Counted from the first letter of the stretch, positions 6,022-14,934 are shown. The stretch: 64,000 nt of DNA from an uncultured Lachnospiraceae bacterium (GCA_910579505.1 CAJTTZ010000007.1:127658-191657); one strand, 5' to 3'. Program-made: numbers and translations. Notes: a model not told the origin generated them from the sequence alone.

Positions 6022-6774
6022 TTAAAGCAGTGTCAAGATCTCCGGCTCTCCATCCGTGACCAGCACAGTATTCTCATAGTGTGCGGAGAGCGAATGGTCC
6101 GCCGATACCACCGTCCATTCATCGTCAAGCCAGTCTACCTCGCCGGTACCGATATTAATCATCGGCTCAATCGCCAGCGTCATACCTGCCTTTAGCCGTA
6201 TCCCCCTTCTTCTCTGGGGAAAATTCGGTATATTCGGCGGTTCATGGAGCTTCGTGCCGATCCCGTGCCCCACCAGATCATGTACAATCCCGTAACCGTA
6301 AGGTATCACATAATCCGCTATGGCATTGGAGATATCATGCAGATGTTTTCCGGCGCGCGCCACCGTGATTCCCTGAAAGAAGCTCTCCCTCGTCACCTCG
6401 ATCAGTTTCTCCGCTGACCGGCTGATCTGCCCGACGCCATAGGTCCTCGCCGCGTCCGAATGGTAGCCCTGATAGATCAGTCCTGTGTCAAGACTGACGA
6501 TATCGCCCTCTTTAAGAATCCGATCCTGCCGGGGAATCCCATGCACGACCTCCTCGTTTACGGAGACACAGACGCTTGCCGGGTAGCCCTGATAATGTAA
6601 AAAGTTCGGTGTACAGCCATATCCCCGGATCAGCTCCTCGCATACCGTGTCGATCTCCTTTGTGGAAACGCCGGGGCGTATCGCCTTAGCCAGTTCCTCA
6701 TGCACCCGGGCAAGCAGTCTGCCCGCCTTACGCATCTTTTCGATTTCTTCAGCCGATTTGATTGTGACCGCCAT
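6022..6774 (-). CDS. map: Methionine aminopeptidase, type I
   Basis: This cytoplasmic metalloenzyme removes the initiator methionine from nascent proteins. The 250-residue pita-bread fold shows the metal ligands in order: D in GDIVSLDTGLIY, D in YHSDAARTY, H in LVGHGIGTKLHEPP, E in AIEPMINIG and a final E in HYENTVLV. The length is typical of the type I form with no N-terminal zinc extension. It follows adk with a 10-base gap, the usual order in Firmicutes. Confidence 0.97.
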   Translation of the reverse strand: MAVTIKSAEEIEKMRKAGRLLARVHEELAKAIRPGVSTKEIDTVCEELIRGYGCTPNFLHYQGYPASVCVSVNEEVVHGIPRQDRILKEGDIVSLDTGLIYQGYHSDAARTYGVGQISRSAEKLIEVTRESFFQGITVARAGKHLHDISNAIADYVIPYGYGIVHDLVGHGIGTKLHEPPNIPNFPQRRRGIRLKAGMTLAIEPMINIGTGEVDWLDDEWTVVSADHSLSAHYENTVLVTDGEPEILTLL

Positions 6775-6784
6775 AGTCCTGCCT

Positions 6785-7426
6785 CTATTTCAGTAGCTCC
6801 GTAATCGCCTTAAATACATCCTGCATATCCTGCGTGCCGTCCACGCTCTTCAGTACGCCTTTTGCCTTATAAAACTCAAGTAACGGTGCGGTCTGCTCCT
6901 GATATACCCGCAGACGCTTCTCCACTGTCTCAGGCTTATCATCGTCGCGCAGCACAAGTTCCTGGCCGCACTCGTCGCAGATTCCCTCCTTCTTCGGAGG
7001 AACATGCTCGATATGGTAAGTCGCGCCGCAGGATGTGCAGGCACGCCTGCCGCCCATTCTGCGGATGATATTCTCATCCGGCACCTCCACATCAATCGCG
7101 TAATCAATTTTGTCTCCCAGCTTATCAAGCGCCTCTTCCAGCACCTCGGCCTGAGGGATCGTTCTCGGGAATCCGTCCAGCACATAGCCGTCCTTACAGT
7201 CATCCTGCGCCACCCGGTCAAGGAAAATACGCACCGTCAGCTCATCAGGCACCAGAAGCCCCTGATCCATATACTCCTTGGCTTCCATGCCAAGCTCTGT
7301 CCCGTTCTTAATGTTCAAACGGAACATGTCGCCCGTCGAAATATGCGGAATCTTATAGCTCTCGGCAATCATTTTCGCCTGTGTTCCTTTTCCTGCGCCG
7401 GGTGCGCCCAGCATTATAATCTTCAT
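6785..7426 (-). CDS. adk: Adenylate kinase with zinc-binding LID
   Basis: This enzyme interconverts ATP plus AMP with two ADP. The P-loop GAPGAGKGTQ is at residues 7-16, and the AMP-binding region includes STGDMFR and DGFPRT. The LID carries CTSC and CDEC pairs (about residues 130-155), the structural zinc site common in Gram-positive and thermostable enzymes. The length of 213 residues is normal. It sits between secY and map. Confidence 0.97.
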   Translation of the reverse strand: MKIIMLGAPGAGKGTQAKMIAESYKIPHISTGDMFRLNIKNGTELGMEAKEYMDQGLLVPDELTVRIFLDRVAQDDCKDGYVLDGFPRTIPQAEVLEEALDKLGDKIDYAIDVEVPDENIIRRMGGRRACTSCGATYHIEHVPPKKEGICDECGQELVLRDDDKPETVEKRLRVYQEQTAPLLEFYKAKGVLKSVDGTQDMQDVFKAITELLK

Positions 7427-7465
7427 CTCTTATCTCTCCCATAGCAAATGATACAGACGCAAGGT

Positions 7466-7495
7466 TAGGGACGTGCCGATTATCCGCCGTCCCTA
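7466..7495 (-). repeat. Hairpin in the secY-adk spacer
   Basis: TAGGGACG (7466-7473) pairs with CGTCCCTA (7488-7495). There is no T-run after it on the minus strand, so it is more likely an RNA processing or attenuation structure than a terminator. Confidence 0.4.
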
Positions 7496-7512
7496 CCGCT
7501 CTTGTCTTTCCA

Positions 7513-8826
7513 TTAGTCATTTAAAAAGCCCTTATAATTACGGACAAGCATCTGTGACTCGATCTGCTTAACCGTCTCCAGCACCACGCTGACAATGATG
7601 ATAAGGCTGGTCCCACCGAAAGATACCTGCGCGCCAAACACACCGTTAAAGAAGTAAGGCACCACACATACGATGGTAAGACCAATCGCTCCGATAAACA
7701 CGATATAGTTAAGGAGCTTTGCCAGATAGTCGCTGGTAGGCCTGCCGGGTCTGATACCCGGAATAAATCCACCCTGTCTCTTCATGTTATCCGCAATCTC
7801 CATCGGATTAAAGGTGATGGACGTATAGAAGTAGGCAAAGAATACCACCAGTACAACATACACCACCAGACCGATTGAATATACGAGATGTTCCGGATTA
7901 CACCAGTAATTAGAGTTCAGCCCCTTGAGGATTTCTCCCCAGACGCCGGCGCCGTTCACATTAAACAGGGAACATATCACCACCGGAAGCTGCATCAGGG
8001 ACGACGCAAAGATGACAGGGATAACGCCCGAGGTATTGACCTTCAGCGGAATATTCGTCGTCTGTCCGCCCACCATCTTTCTTCCCTGTACCTTTTTCGC
8101 ATACTGTACCGGGATCTTGCGCACACCGTCATTTAGGATAATGACAAGCACTACCATCAGTACGATGATTGCAATAATAATGATCGCAGCCACTACACCC
8201 TTGGCAATGGATCTGCCGATCACGAACTGTTCAAAGAGCTGTGCGATATCCTGCGGCATGCGGGAAAGGATATTGATCGTCAGCACAATGGAAATACCGT
8301 TGCCGACACCGTTCTCCGTAATCCGCTCGCCTATCCACATCAGAAACGCGCTGCCTGCCGTAAGCGCTACTATAACCGTAATAATGTTTATCACATTATA
8401 GGTCTCAAGCAGTCCCTGCCTTCCGAAACCTATCGCCATAACGCCGGCCTCGATCAGTGCAAGCACAACTGTCACGTATCTCGTAATAGCCGCAATCTTC
8501 TTCCGTCCGTCCGCACCGTCCCTCTGCATCTCCTCCAGCTTCGGAATCGCTATCGTCATAAGCTGCATAATGATAGAAGATGTGATGTACGGCGTAATGT
8601 TAAGCGCCAGTACAGACATATTCAGGAAAGACCCGCCCGTAAAAGCATCAAAGAAATTAAATGCATCGCCGGTCTGGCTTTCGAACCATCTTGCAAAATA
8701 AGTTCTGTCCACACCCGGCACGGGGAGCTGTGACCCGAGACGGATCACAACCAGCATGAGAAACGTGAAGAAAATTTTATTTCTGATCTCTTTGATCTTA
8801 AATGCGTTTTTTATGGTTGTAAACAT
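7513..8826 (-). CDS. secY: Protein translocase subunit SecY
   Basis: SecY is the ten-helix channel of the Sec translocon. The 437-residue protein contains SQLPVPGVD early, the plug region after FTGGSFLNMSVLALNITPYI, and conserved GGFIPGIRPGRPTSDYL near the cytoplasmic loop used by SecA and ribosomes. Its ATG overlaps the rplO stop as TAATG, so the two are translationally coupled. Confidence 0.98.
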   Translation of the reverse strand: MFTTIKNAFKIKEIRNKIFFTFLMLVVIRLGSQLPVPGVDRTYFARWFESQTGDAFNFFDAFTGGSFLNMSVLALNITPYITSSIIMQLMTIAIPKLEEMQRDGADGRKKIAAITRYVTVVLALIEAGVMAIGFGRQGLLETYNVINIITVIVALTAGSAFLMWIGERITENGVGNGISIVLTINILSRMPQDIAQLFEQFVIGRSIAKGVVAAIIIIAIIVLMVVLVIILNDGVRKIPVQYAKKVQGRKMVGGQTTNIPLKVNTSGVIPVIFASSLMQLPVVICSLFNVNGAGVWGEILKGLNSNYWCNPEHLVYSIGLVVYVVLVVFFAYFYTSITFNPMEIADNMKRQGGFIPGIRPGRPTSDYLAKLLNYIVFIGAIGLTIVCVVPYFFNGVFGAQVSFGGTSLIIIVSVVLETVKQIESQMLVRNYKGFLND

Positions 8827-9266
8827 TAGATCACCTCTGCTGTTCCACCAAGCGCCTCGATTTTCTCCTTTGCGGATGCACTGAAGGCATTTACCTTCAC
8901 GTCGAGTTTCTTAGTGAGTTCTCCGTTTCCAAGGATCTTCACACCATCACGGGGATTTTTTACGATCCCCCTTTCGATCAATGCGTCCACGTCAACCGTT
9001 GCACCGTTATCGAATACCTCGAGAACGCTCAGATTAATGGCAACGATCTCTTTTGTATTTCTGTTGGTAAAACCTCTCTTGGGGAGACGTCTGTACAAGG
9101 GCATCTGACCGCCCTCAAAACCCGGTCTGGGCGCCCCGGAGCGAGCCTTCTGGCCCTTATGCCCCTTGCCGGCTGTCTTCCCGTTTCCAGAACCGTGTCC
9201 ACGGCCCCTTCTAAAATTATCGCTGTGGGCAGAGCCCTTCGCAGGTCTTAAATTCGATAATTCCAT
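8826..9266 (-). CDS. rplO: 50S ribosomal protein uL15
   Basis: uL15 is a late-assembly 50S protein. The glycine-rich, arginine-rich N-terminus (GHGSGNGKTAGKGHKGQKAR, GFEGGQMPLYRRLPKRGFTN) is diagnostic, and the C-terminal globular domain runs from about residue 75 to 146. It sits between rpmD and secY. Confidence 0.98.
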   Translation of the reverse strand: MELSNLRPAKGSAHSDNFRRGRGHGSGNGKTAGKGHKGQKARSGAPRPGFEGGQMPLYRRLPKRGFTNRNTKEIVAINLSVLEVFDNGATVDVDALIERGIVKNPRDGVKILGNGELTKKLDVKVNAFSASAKEKIEALGGTAEVI

Positions 9267-9280
9267 CTATCACACCTCCT

Positions 9281-9466
9281 TTATGCCTCTTCCACTTTGA
9301 CCATATGTCTTACTCTCTGAATCTGACCTCTGGTCGCCGCATTGTCAGGCAGTTCCACTGTCTGGTTGAGCTTGCGAAGTCCCATAGCCGCCACTGTAGC
9401 GCGAGCCTTGGGCACCTGGCCGATTGTAGATCTGACTAATGTGATCTTTAATTTTTTATCTGCCAT
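9281..9466 (-). CDS. rpmD: 50S ribosomal protein uL30
   Basis: This 61-residue protein starts MADKKLKITLVRSTIGQVPK and contains ATVAAMGLRKLNQTVELPD, the conserved L30 core. It ends 14 bases before rplO. The preceding spacer to rpsE is unusually long at 197 bases and full of hairpins. Confidence 0.97.
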   Translation of the reverse strand: MADKKLKITLVRSTIGQVPKARATVAAMGLRKLNQTVELPDNAATRGQIQRVRHMVKVEEA

Positions 9467-9663
9467 TTTAATACCTCCTGATTGTAAAACTTCGAATCTG
9501 TACAGAGAATGCCCTCATTCTGGCATTCTCTCATGCGAGACATAAATGTTCTTTGCGATGCAGTCTCTGCTGCAGGCATTAGAACATCTTCTCTCGTACG
9601 AAACTTAGATATTCTTTGCAAAGCAGCCCTTGCTGCGAGCATTAGAATATCTTTTCGTACTGG
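9467..9663 (-). repeat. rpsE-rpmD spacer with tandem palindromic elements
   Basis: This spacer holds GAGAATGCC pairing with GGCATTCTC (9506-9530), then two tandem, related palindromic units of about 60 bases. One pairs TGTTCT with AGAACA around GCAG/CTGC. The next pairs GATATTCT with AGAATATC around AAGCAG/CTGC. Both share TTCTTTGC and AGCATTAGAA or GGCATTAGAA. No gene is visible. Confidence 0.55.
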
Positions 9664-10173
9664 TTATGCTCGGATCTCCTCTACGGATTTGCCACGGTTT
9701 TTAGCCACTTCCTCAGGAGTCTTTAACTGGCTTAAGCCCATGATCGTAGCCAACACTACGTTCTGCTTATTGTTGGACCCCAAGGACTTTGTACGGATAT
9801 TCTTGATGCCTGCAAGCTCGCACACCACACGCGCAGGGCCTCCGGCGATGATACCGGTACCTTCCGGGGCTCTCTTTAATAAAACAGATGCAGAGCCGAA
9901 TTTTCCGACAAAATCATGTGTGATACTGTTCTTTTCATCCAGTGCAACGCAAACCAAATTCTTGATCGCATCTTCCTTGCCTTTGCGGATCGCTTCAGGG
10001 ATTTCAGTCGCTTTACCGAGGCCTGCGCCAACATGGCCGTTACCGTCGCCGACTACCACAAGCGCTGTGAAACGCATGTTACGACCACCCTTGACAACCT
10101 TGGTTACACGCTTGATTGTCACAACTTTTTCAGTGAGTTCTAACTGACTTACGTCAATGATTGTACGTCTCAT
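9664..10173 (-). CDS. rpsE: 30S ribosomal protein uS5
   Basis: uS5 helps control decoding accuracy and mRNA entry. The 169-residue protein shows the double-stranded RNA-binding fold with RVTKVVKGGRNMRFTALVVV and GHVGAGLGKATEIPEAIRKG, both family signatures, then a C-terminal domain with SVLLKRAPEGTGIIAGGPAR. It lies between rplR and rpmD. Confidence 0.98.
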   Translation of the reverse strand: MRRTIIDVSQLELTEKVVTIKRVTKVVKGGRNMRFTALVVVGDGNGHVGAGLGKATEIPEAIRKGKEDAIKNLVCVALDEKNSITHDFVGKFGSASVLLKRAPEGTGIIAGGPARVVCELAGIKNIRTKSLGSNNKQNVVLATIMGLSQLKTPEEVAKNRGKSVEEIRA

Positions 10174-10193
10174 GTGATCTTCTTTCTCCCTTC

Positions 10194-10562
10194 CTAGAAT
10201 TCTAAGCCAGCTTCTCTGGCTGCGTCCGCTAATGCTGCAATCTTGCCCTGGTATATGAAGCCGCCCCTGTCAAAGACTACGGCCTTGATACCCTTCTCAA
10301 GCGCTCTCTTAGCGATCACTGTTCCTACATATGCTGCCGCCTCAACGTCATTGGTCTTCTTAAGCTCGCCTCCCACACTCTTCTCAAGAGTAGATGCAGA
10401 GACTAAAGTATTTCCCACCGTATCGTCAATAATTTGAGCATACATATGATTATTGCTTCTGAACACAGCCAGACGCGGTCTCTCAGCGGTGCCGCTGAAA
10501 CGGTTGCGCATTCTGTTATGTTTCTTTACGCGAACTTTTTGTCTCGATTCCTTCTTAACCAT
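10194..10562 (-). CDS. rplR: 50S ribosomal protein uL18
   Basis: uL18 carries 5S rRNA into the 50S subunit. RVKKHNRMRNRFSGTAERPR and LAVFRSNNHMYAQIIDD are typical. I chose the ATG at 10562: AAGGAG lies nine bases before it, whereas a GTG two codons earlier is too close to that site. The protein is then 122 residues, a normal length. Confidence 0.96.
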   Translation of the reverse strand: MVKKESRQKVRVKKHNRMRNRFSGTAERPRLAVFRSNNHMYAQIIDDTVGNTLVSASTLEKSVGGELKKTNDVEAAAYVGTVIAKRALEKGIKAVVFDRGGFIYQGKIAALADAAREAGLEF

Positions 10563-10582
10563 TTCCACACTCTCCTTATCTG

Positions 10583-11125
10583 TTATTTCTTACCGGTCTT
10601 ACCAACTTTACGTCTGATTGTCTCATCAGCATACTTGATGCCCTTGCCCTTATAAGGCTCAGGACGTCTCTGGTCTCTGATTTCAGCCGCAAACTGACCT
10701 ACTTTTTCTTTATCAATGCCCTTGACGATGATCAGATTCTGCCCTTCCACAACGGTCTCGATACCCTCAGGGTCTGTCATCTCTACGGGGTGGGAGTATC
10801 CTAAGTTGAGTGTCAGCTTCTTGCCGGACTTAGCGGCCCTGTAACCAACGCCGTTTACCTCCAGCTTCTTCTCAAAGCCGTCTGTCACACCGACCACCAT
10901 GTTGTGGATCAGTGTCCTTGTCAAACCGTGGAAAGATTTCATCTTCTTTAAGTCGTTCGGCCTGGAAACCAGAATCTGATCGCCTTCCACCTTAATTTCC
11001 ATTTCTGCCGGGAGCGTTCTCTCAAGCGTTCCCTTGGGACCTTTCACAGTCACTTTATTATTTTCTGCAATCTCCACAGTCACACCTGCGGGAATCGCGA
11101 TTGGCATTCTTCCTATACGTGACAT
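10583..11125 (-). CDS. rplF: 50S ribosomal protein uL6
   Basis: uL6 lies near the factor-binding site of the 50S subunit. The 180-residue protein starts MSRIGRMPIAIPAGVTV and ends with the conserved RRPEPYKGKGIKYADE and RRKVGKTGKK. Two repeated beta-alpha domains are expected from the length. It lies between rpsH and rplR. Confidence 0.98.
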   Translation of the reverse strand: MSRIGRMPIAIPAGVTVEIAENNKVTVKGPKGTLERTLPAEMEIKVEGDQILVSRPNDLKKMKSFHGLTRTLIHNMVVGVTDGFEKKLEVNGVGYRAAKSGKKLTLNLGYSHPVEMTDPEGIETVVEGQNLIIVKGIDKEKVGQFAAEIRDQRRPEPYKGKGIKYADETIRRKVGKTGKK

Positions 11126-11251
11126 GCCCGTACCTCCTGTTTTATTTGCTTAATTATCATTTACTTCCGAGGTCGCGAAGCGAACTCGCAAGCGAGACAT
11201 AGTATTTCTTAGGCGGCGTTTTTTGACACCTTAGAAATTCTTCTCGCTTTG
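11126..11251 (-). repeat. rpsH-rplF spacer palindromic element
   Basis: This spacer contains GCGAAGC/GCAAGCG-type short repeats and TTTCTTAGGCGGCG with CACCTTAGAAATTC (about 11203-11241). That second element, TTCTTAG-GCG then C-CTTAGAA, recurs in the rpsN-rpsH and rplB-rplW spacers. Confidence 0.45.
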
Positions 11252-11653
11252 TTACCATACAAACGCAAGAACTTCTCCGCCTACCTGAAGCTCTCTTGCC
11301 TTCTTATCAGTCACAACGCCCTGATTTGTGGAAATGATCGCCACACCGAGGCCCCCGAGCACTCTGGGCAGCTCTTCCTTACCCGCATACACACGAAGAC
11401 CGGGTTTGGAAATCCTCTTGATTCCTGAAATGATCTTATCGTTCTTGTCCTCTCCATACTTTAAGGTGATATGGATAGTCTTGAAACTGCCGTTCTCGAT
11501 CACATCAAATTTTCTGATATACCCTTCCTCTAAGAGAATCTGCGCGATAGCCAGCTTCATCTTGGATGAGGGCACATCTACTGTATCATGCTTTGCAGTG
11601 TTCGCGTTACGGATTCTCGTAAGCATATCTGCAATCGGATCGCTCATTGTCAT
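11252..11653 (-). CDS. rpsH: 30S ribosomal protein uS8
   Basis: uS8 binds the central domain of 16S rRNA and often represses the spc operon. SDPIADMLTRIRNANTAKHD at the N-terminus and GVVTDKKARELQVGGEVLAF at the C-terminus are characteristic. The protein has 133 residues. The ATG at 11653 follows AGGAGGAAAAATC. Confidence 0.98.
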   Translation of the reverse strand: MTMSDPIADMLTRIRNANTAKHDTVDVPSSKMKLAIAQILLEEGYIRKFDVIENGSFKTIHITLKYGEDKNDKIISGIKRISKPGLRVYAGKEELPRVLGGLGVAIISTNQGVVTDKKARELQVGGEVLAFVW

Positions 11654-11866
11654 GATTTTTCCTCCTATTATACTATACTTGACATTTCTTTATCGGCGCT
11701 TTACCGGCTTAGAAATTCTTTTCACCACCGAGACTGCGAAGCAGACTCACAAGCCAAACTTAGCATTTCTTAGTCGACGTCTTTTGCCGGCTTAGAAATT
11801 CTATACCGCTCTCTCAGCCCACGAAGAATGACGAAGTCATTCTTCAGACCGAACTTGTTCGGTCGG
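11654..11866 (-). repeat. rpsN-rpsH spacer with repeated palindromic elements
   Basis: The 213-base spacer holds two related units containing a C-rich or G-rich centre followed by CGGCTTAGAAATTCT (11701-11720 and 11787-11802), the second preceded by CATTTCTTAGTCGACG. It also holds hairpins GAAGAATGAC/GTCATTCTTC (about 11823-11846) and GACCGAA/TTCGGTC (about 11848-11866). No gene is visible. Confidence 0.5.
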
Positions 11867-12052
11867 TTACCAGCTGGCTTTCTTAACGCCGGGAATCTGT
11901 CCCTTATATGCTAACTCACGGAAGCAGATTCTGCAGATTCCGTACTTTCTCAAATAAGCATGTGGACGACCACAGATTTTGCAGCGGTTGTACGCTCTCA
12001 CGGAGAACTTCGGTTTGCGCTGCTGTTTGATCTTCATTGCTGTCTTAGCCAT
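11867..12052 (-). CDS. rpsZ: 30S ribosomal protein uS14, zinc type
   Basis: This 61-residue S14 starts MAKTAMKIKQQRKPKFSVRA and has CKICGRPHAYLRKYGICRIC, two CxxC pairs that bind zinc. That marks the short, zinc-dependent form rather than the longer cysteine-free paralogue. It is in its standard position between rplE and rpsH. Confidence 0.97.
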   Translation of the reverse strand: MAKTAMKIKQQRKPKFSVRAYNRCKICGRPHAYLRKYGICRICFRELAYKGQIPGVKKASW

Positions 12053-12066
12053 GAACTTACCTCCTT

Positions 12067-12609
12067 CTATTTGGCGAATGGCATATTAAATAATCTCAAC
12101 AACTCACGGGCTTCTTCATCCGTCTTGGCTGTGGTGACGAAGATGACATCCATACCTCTCACCTTATCAACCTTGTCGTACTCGATCTCAGGGAAGATAA
12201 TCTGCTCCTTGATACCGAGCGCATAGTTGCCTCTGCCATCGAAGGAATTAGCGCTTACGCCTCTAAAGTCACGCACACGGGGAAGTGCCAGATTTACAAG
12301 TCTGTCCAGGAACTCGTACATCTTGTCGCCGCGAAGCGTAGTCTTACAGCCAATCGACTGTCCCTCTCTGATCTTGAAGTTTGCGATGGAGTGTTTTGCC
12401 TTTGTGACAATGGCCTTCTGACCGGTAATGGTCTCCATGTCACTCACAGCCGACTCCAGCACCTTCGCGTTCTCCTTCGCTTCACCGACGCCCATGTTGA
12501 TGACGATCTTGTCAAGCTTCGGAACTTCCATGATATTTTTATATCCAAACTTTTTGATCATAGCATCTACGATCTCGTTTTTATACATATCTTTAAGTCT
12601 GCTACTCAC
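12067..12609 (-). CDS. rplE: 50S ribosomal protein uL5
   Basis: uL5 binds 5S rRNA and contacts P-site tRNA. KIVINMGVGEAKENAKVLES and ITGQKAIVTKAKHSIANFKI are conserved. The start codon is GTG at 12609, followed by SSRLKDMY; AAAGGAG lies ten bases upstream. An ATG seven codons later is possible but has no ribosome site. The protein has 180 residues. Confidence 0.97.
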   Translation of the reverse strand: MSSRLKDMYKNEIVDAMIKKFGYKNIMEVPKLDKIVINMGVGEAKENAKVLESAVSDMETITGQKAIVTKAKHSIANFKIREGQSIGCKTTLRGDKMYEFLDRLVNLALPRVRDFRGVSANSFDGRGNYALGIKEQIIFPEIEYDKVDKVRGMDVIFVTTAKTDEEARELLRLFNMPFAK

Positions 12610-12633
12610 GCTTATGGATCTCCTTTCTCAGAT

Positions 12634-12945
12634 TTAGTCTACGATATCGCCTGTGGACTTTGCGAAACGTACTTTCTTGCCGTTCTCGATCCTAAAACCG
12701 ATTCTGGTCGCCTTGCCCTTGTGCACATACATCACATTGGAAGCGTCGATGGGAGCTTCCTTCTGAACGATACCGCCATTCTGGTTTGCTACGGAAGGCT
12801 TCTCGTGCTTGGTAATCTTATTGATGCCTTCCACAAGAACCTTGTTTTTCTTCCTGTCTACGGAAATAACCTTGCCTTCTTTGTCTTTATCCTTGCCGGC
12901 GATCACCTTAACGGTGTCACCCTTCTTAATCTTAAACGTTGACAT
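12634..12945 (-). CDS. rplX: 50S ribosomal protein uL24
   Basis: uL24 is an assembly initiator near the exit tunnel. The KOW motif is in KKGDTVKVIAGKDKDKEGKV (residues 7-26), followed by HEKPSVANQNGGIVQKEAPI. It has 103 residues and lies between rplN and rplE. Confidence 0.98.
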   Translation of the reverse strand: MSTFKIKKGDTVKVIAGKDKDKEGKVISVDRKKNKVLVEGINKITKHEKPSVANQNGGIVQKEAPIDASNVMYVHKGKATRIGFRIENGKKVRFAKSTGDIVD

Positions 12946-12956
12946 ACCGGCACCTC

Positions 12957-13325
12957 CTATAATACTTCCGGAGCCAGTGAAACAATTTTCATAAACTGTT
13001 TATCACGAAGCTCTCTTGCTACTGGTCCAAAAATACGGGTTCCTCTGGGAGTCTTATCATCTTTGATGATAACAGCAGCATTTTCGTCAAATCTGATGTA
13101 AGATCCATCCTTACGTCTTGCGCCCTTCACGGTACGCACAACGACAGCCTTCACGACATCGCCTTTTTTTACAACGCCGCCTGGTGTTGCATCTTTGACC
13201 GTAGCGACAATCGTATCACCTATACGCGCATATCTTCTTGTAGATCCGCCCATAACCCTGATGCACAGGATTTCTTTCGCACCGGTGTTATCAGCAACCT
13301 TCAATCTGCTTTCCTGTTGAATCAT
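12957..13325 (-). CDS. rplN: 50S ribosomal protein uL14
   Basis: uL14 lies at the subunit interface. It has 122 residues, the standard length, starting MIQQESRLKVADNTGAKEIL and ending PVARELRDKQFMKIVSLAPE, both diagnostic. It follows rpsQ. Confidence 0.99.
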   Translation of the reverse strand: MIQQESRLKVADNTGAKEILCIRVMGGSTRRYARIGDTIVATVKDATPGGVVKKGDVVKAVVVRTVKGARRKDGSYIRFDENAAVIIKDDKTPRGTRIFGPVARELRDKQFMKIVSLAPEVL

Positions 13326-13349
13326 GCTATCTATCTCCTTCTTTAATAA

Positions 13350-13613
13350 TCATTTCACTTTCTCAACGATCTCCACAAGTCTCCATCTCTTATCCTTGGA
13401 CAGAGGTCTGGTCTCCATTACCTTTACGGTATCGCCGATGCTGCACTCGTTGTTCTCATCGTGCGCCTTTAACTTGTAGGTTTTCTTCACGATCTTCTTG
13501 TAAAGCGGGTGCTTTACGTGATCCTCTATCGCTACCACAATGGTCTTATCCATCTTATTACTTGTAACCTTGCCGGTACGAGTTTTTCTCAGATTTCTTT
13601 CCACGATTGACAT
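13350..13613 (-). CDS. rpsQ: 30S ribosomal protein uS17
   Basis: uS17 is a primary 16S rRNA binder. The 87-residue OB-fold shows RKTRTGKVTSNKMDKTIVVA and VMETRPLSKDKRWRLVEIVE, both conserved. It lies seven bases after rpmC. Confidence 0.98.
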   Translation of the reverse strand: MSIVERNLRKTRTGKVTSNKMDKTIVVAIEDHVKHPLYKKIVKKTYKLKAHDENNECSIGDTVKVMETRPLSKDKRWRLVEIVEKVK

Positions 13614-13620
13614 CTCCTTT

Positions 13621-13827
13621 TTATACAGTCTTTGCCTTCTGTGTTATCACAGTCTGGATTCTGGCGATATTCCTTCTCACTTCTTTGATCCGCGCCGTAT
13701 TGTCCAGCTGGTTTGTCGCGTTCTGGAATCTCAAATTGAAAAGCTCTTTCTTAGCGTCTACCAGCTCCTGTGCTAATTCAGCATCTGATTTCTTATTTAA
13801 ATCTTCCAAATATTTATTAGTTTTCAT
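13621..13827 (-). CDS. rpmC: 50S ribosomal protein uL29
   Basis: uL29 is a small helical protein at the exit tunnel where trigger factor and SRP dock. The 68-residue sequence starts MKTNKYLEDLNKKSDAELAQ and has KELFNLRFQNATNQLDNTAR, the family signature. The chosen ATG at 13827 overlaps the end of rplP by 11 bases, consistent with translational coupling. A longer upstream frame would lie inside rplP. Confidence 0.97.
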   Translation of the reverse strand: MKTNKYLEDLNKKSDAELAQELVDAKKELFNLRFQNATNQLDNTARIKEVRRNIARIQTVITQKAKTV

Positions 13828-14254
13828 TTGCCACACCGCCTTCCAAGTCTGCTTTAGAAACGATTTTACATTTGCAAGGAAGTTTATGGGTTGCAAGACG
13901 CAGCGCCTCTTTTGCCACATCCTCCGCCACTCCGGCGATCTCGAACATCACGCGGCCGGGCTTAACAACTGCTACCCAGTATTCCAAAGTTCCCTTACCG
14001 GAACCCATACGTGTCTCTGCCGGCTTCGCAGTAACGGGTTTATCCGGGAAAATCTTAATCCAAACCTTACCGCCACGCTTAATGTGTCTTGTCATAGCGA
14101 TACGGGCAGCCTCTATCTGATTGGATTTGATCCAGCAGGGCTCCATAGCCACGATACCGTACTCACCGTAGGTAATTGTGTTGCCGCGGGTCGCTTTACC
14201 CGCCATGGAACCACGGAACTGTTTACGACGTTTTACTCTTTTTGGCATTAACAT
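13817..14254 (-). CDS. rplP: 50S ribosomal protein uL16
   Basis: uL16 organises the A-site tRNA region of the 50S subunit. MLMPKRVKRRKQFRGSMAGK and RIAMTRHIKRGGKVWIKIFP are characteristic, as is RMGSGKGTLEYWVAVVKPGR. It has 145 residues. The ATG overlaps the rpsC stop as TAATG, and the end overlaps rpmC. Confidence 0.98.
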   Translation of the reverse strand: MLMPKRVKRRKQFRGSMAGKATRGNTITYGEYGIVAMEPCWIKSNQIEAARIAMTRHIKRGGKVWIKIFPDKPVTAKPAETRMGSGKGTLEYWVAVVKPGRVMFEIAGVAEDVAKEALRLATHKLPCKCKIVSKADLEGGVANEN

Positions 14255-14910
14255 TATTTATCGCTCCCTTCCTTGTTAGATTTAGTCGGAAGTACCTCGC
14301 CTTTGTAAATCCATACCTTTACGCCGAGCTTACCATAAGTGGTATCTGCCTCAGCAAAACCATAATCAATATCTGCTCTCAAAGTCTGCAGCGGAATCGT
14401 TCCCTCGCTGTAAAATTCGGTGCGGGCAATATCCGCGCCGCCAAGACGGCCGGAAACGGCTGCCTTGATACCTTCCGCGCCCGCCTTCATGGTACGGCCC
14501 ATGCAGGACTTCATAGCACGTCTGAAGGATACACGGTTTTCAAGCTGCTGCGCGATATTTTCCGCAACAAGCTGCGCGTCCTTGTCAGGTCTCTTGATCT
14601 CCTTGATGTCCACAAGAACCTTCTTGCCTGTCATCTTGGAAAGTTCCTTCTTGGTTACCTCGATCTCTGCACCGCCCTTGCCGATTACAACGCCGGGTTT
14701 CGCGGTATAGATGATAACCTTCACTCTGTCAGACGCTCTCTCGATCTCAATCTTAGAGATGCCTGCGCTGTATAACTTCTTCTTTAAATATTCTCTGATG
14801 TTGTAATCCTCTACTAAAAAGTCAGCAAACTCTCCGTCAGCATACCATTTAGAATCCCAATCCTTTATGATACCGACTCTCAATCCGTGCGGATTAACTT
14901 TCTGTCCCAT
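14254..14910 (-). CDS. rpsC: 30S ribosomal protein uS3
   Basis: uS3 forms part of the mRNA entry helicase. MGQKVNPHGLRVGIIKDWDS is the invariant start. The KH domain contains VIIYTAKPGVVIGKGGAEIE, and the C-terminal domain has GRLGGADIARTEFYSEGTIP. It has 218 residues. rplV precedes it by 24 bases. Confidence 0.98.
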   Translation of the reverse strand: MGQKVNPHGLRVGIIKDWDSKWYADGEFADFLVEDYNIREYLKKKLYSAGISKIEIERASDRVKVIIYTAKPGVVIGKGGAEIEVTKKELSKMTGKKVLVDIKEIKRPDKDAQLVAENIAQQLENRVSFRRAMKSCMGRTMKAGAEGIKAAVSGRLGGADIARTEFYSEGTIPLQTLRADIDYGFAEADTTYGKLGVKVWIYKGEVLPTKSNKEGSDK

Positions 14911-14934
14911 GTTGTTCTCCTTCCTAATCTGATC